A stretch of 39,994 nt of DNA, from assembly GCF_001006805.1 (NCBI RefSeq), contig NZ_LN811354.1, positions 154,703 through 194,696 of the forward strand. The letters are read 5' to 3'. Position numbers and translations under genes: made by a program. The notes under the pieces are model-generated. The model worked only from the letters and a program-made list of their open reading frames with translations. It ran no database searches and was not told the DNA's origin. Of the stretch, positions 38,766-39,994 are shown one piece after another. The DNA comes from Microvirga massiliensis. GTDB lineage: Bacteria > Pseudomonadota > Alphaproteobacteria > Rhizobiales > Beijerinckiaceae. Every line of letters begins with the position of its first letter. The stretch's first letter is position 1.

Positions 38766-39994
38766 TGGCAGCCTCCCCGAGTTCCTGTGCGAGAGGAGCC
38801 GTGCCATCTCCGGCATCAATGCCGAGATCATCGGTGAAATCCCAAATCCCGAGCAGGCGCGTGATCCCAAATGCGCGTGGATAAATGCTGCCCGGCGACA
38901 GCGCCGGGATGCCAAAGGTTTCGAGTTTCCGGCGCAGAGCCCCAGCAATCCCTGGATCAATCTGACCATTTGCCGAAGCATGGATTTCGGTCAGGACCCA
39001 GCCGCCATTGGACAGGCGACGGCACTCGGCAATGCCTCCAGGAGCATGTTTCCACTCGACGAAGGCTTGCACACCGAGCGCCACCAGGGGAATTTTCGTA
39101 GAAGCGCAGTTGCGGTAACGCCGCCCGAGAGCGGTGATCGACTTCCCGCTCTTCATAACCGCGATGTCGGGATCATCCGAAGGAATGGGCAGGCGAGCCG
39201 GAGGACGGTCCATCCGCTCCAGCCAGCGCCCGAACAGTTTCGTGAGATCGGTCTTGTCGCCCAGGTTTGCAATCAACTGGCGGACAGCGTCATCGGTGGC
39301 TGAGGAGACCGTCCTGCGGATCAGAGTCAGCGCAGCGTTTGCGTCATCGGCTTGGGACGGGTCATAAAGGCGTTTCAAGATGTTCTCGTGAACGAGGATC
39401 GGATCGAGGAGTCTCACGATCCTGATATGCGTCGCGCTGATTGAGCCGCTGTGCTGCATGAGCGCTTTCGCTCGCGCCCGGTGCTCGCCACCCATGAAAA
39501 GCTCGAAAAGGACGCGATACAGGTGGGGTGTAGGCAGCGGCGCATCGCCCAGGCGATGGAGGACACCCATGAGGCCATCCGGCACGTCCCGGTAAATAGC
39601 GCGGATGATCTCCCGTGCACGAGTCGAGGTCATCAGTGCGCGGGCGATCTCCACGTGCGGGCTGCGGCCAGGACGGTAGTCGGTGGGAGCGAATGGACGG
39701 AGCCGATCGGCGAGTCGTTCAGTCCCGTCGTGGGCCATTTCGGCAATGGCCGCGAAGACGGCTTGACGACGCAGTGTCGAGGAGCAGGTGAGAAAGGAGA
39801 GAAAACCGGGAACTGCGGCGTCGAGGTGGACGGCAATGGTGAGACTCCAGCCGTCGATGGAGCGGGGTTGGAGGGTTTGCGTTGTGGTCGATGGTCCCAA
39901 TGGCGGCCCCGTCGTTGTTTCGGACGACTCAAGCTTCTCATTGAGTTCCGATTTTAGCAATGAAACTCCGCTCCGAAGACGGGAGAAGTCGTCT
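38755..39994 (-). CDS. large unknown protein with a PcfJ-like C-terminal region, partial at window edge
   Basis: At least 412 residues; the frame is open to the edge of the window and no good start is seen, so the N-terminus may lie outside. The middle is helical (IRIVRLLDPILVHENILKRLY). A C-terminal block, KSITALGRRYRNCASTKIPLVALGVQAF, then GGIAECRRLSNGGWVLTEIHASANGQID, has the order of PcfJ-type domains (G-x-x-x-x-N/H-C ... A-x-x-x-x-x-G-x-x-L-x-E). That resemblance is weak and inferred. It is the first visible gene of the operon and overlaps the 67-residue gene by 11 bases. No signal peptide or membrane helix is evident in the visible part. Confidence 0.65.
   Translation of the reverse strand, partial: DDFSRLRSGVSLLKSELNEKLESSETTTGPPLGPSTTTQTLQPRSIDGWSLTIAVHLDAAVPGFLSFLTCSSTLRRQAVFAAIAEMAHDGTERLADRLRPFAPTDYRPGRSPHVEIARALMTSTRAREIIRAIYRDVPDGLMGVLHRLGDAPLPTPHLYRVLFELFMGGEHRARAKALMQHSGSISATHIRIVRLLDPILVHENILKRLYDPSQADDANAALTLIRRTVSSATDDAVRQLIANLGDKTDLTKLFGRWLERMDRPPARLPIPSDDPDIAVMKSGKSITALGRRYRNCASTKIPLVALGVQAFVEWKHAPGGIAECRRLSNGGWVLTEIHASANGQIDPGIAGALRRKLETFGIPALSPGSIYPRAFGITRLLGIWDFTDDLGIDAGDGTAPLAQELGEAANAA

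Noticed and set aside
1..39994. CRISPR arrays, tRNA or rRNA genes, insertion sequences, integrases.
   Set aside because: No regularly spaced repeats, cloverleaf-like sequences, rRNA-like stretches, transposase motifs or tyrosine/serine recombinase motifs were recognised on either strand.

Overview
The window looks like chromosome or a large replicon of an alphaproteobacterium of the Hyphomicrobiales (Rhizobiales), most plausibly near Microvirga/Methylobacteriaceae. This rests on content: a MucR/Ros-type regulator, class III cyclase-TolB-TPR proteins, several DUF6894 proteins, stand-alone CheY-like receivers, a SWIB protein, a NepR-like small protein and a GTTC-N7-GTTC SOS box. Gene assignments are by motif recognition only; no database search was possible. 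No tRNA, rRNA, CRISPR array, integrase or intact transposase was seen.

Left part (1-6.1 kb) looks acquired. A two-gene replication module (PrimPol-like primase, then an SF3/D5-like helicase) is preceded by a cluster of TGTGG[TC] repeats, with one longer copy recurring just past the helicase. Two related intrinsic terminators, each behind a TTGCAG promoter, point outward at 66-137 (minus) and 1277-1314 (plus, in the leader of the primase). Between them lies a decayed gene. After the module come two overlapping small unknown genes and one further unknown gene.

From 6.2 to 16.1 kb: a short-chain dehydrogenase, a CheY-like receiver, a SWIB protein, a Nudix hydrolase, a RecD2 helicase broken by a one-base deletion in a homopolymer, a small gene under an SOS box, a GlsB/YeaQ-type membrane protein, a two-domain protein with a NlpC/P60-like Cys/His arrangement, and a 911-residue fusion of a GMC oxidoreductase with a DUF1080 (3-keto-disaccharide hydrolase type) domain. 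Fragments of a GNAT acetyltransferase and of a DUF1259 protein lie between.

From 17.2 to 24.5 kb there is an array of class III cyclase-TolB-TPR genes: two intact, one complete in frame but with two nonsense codons, and one N-terminal stub. An ABM-type monooxygenase, a DUF6894 protein and a DUF5662 protein with a premature amber codon are interspersed. From 24.7 to 30 kb: an exported unknown protein, an M20 carboxypeptidase, a GYD protein, remnants of CorA and of a DUF1194 protein, a DoxX membrane protein and a receiver protein.

From 30 to 36.2 kb is a small-protein signalling and metal region: a NepR-like protein, two receivers, three DUF6894 proteins, and two copies of a MerR/palindrome/DUF6894 unit, one with a truncated MerR and a GDCCVxC protein. 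A MucR-like regulator closes it. The right end holds an unknown protein, a SAM methyltransferase, and a minus-strand operon of three overlapping genes (large unknown, 67-residue protein, J-domain protein) running off the window edge. At least nine genes are frameshifted, nonsense-interrupted or truncated, so the stretch behaves as a region of accumulation and decay.
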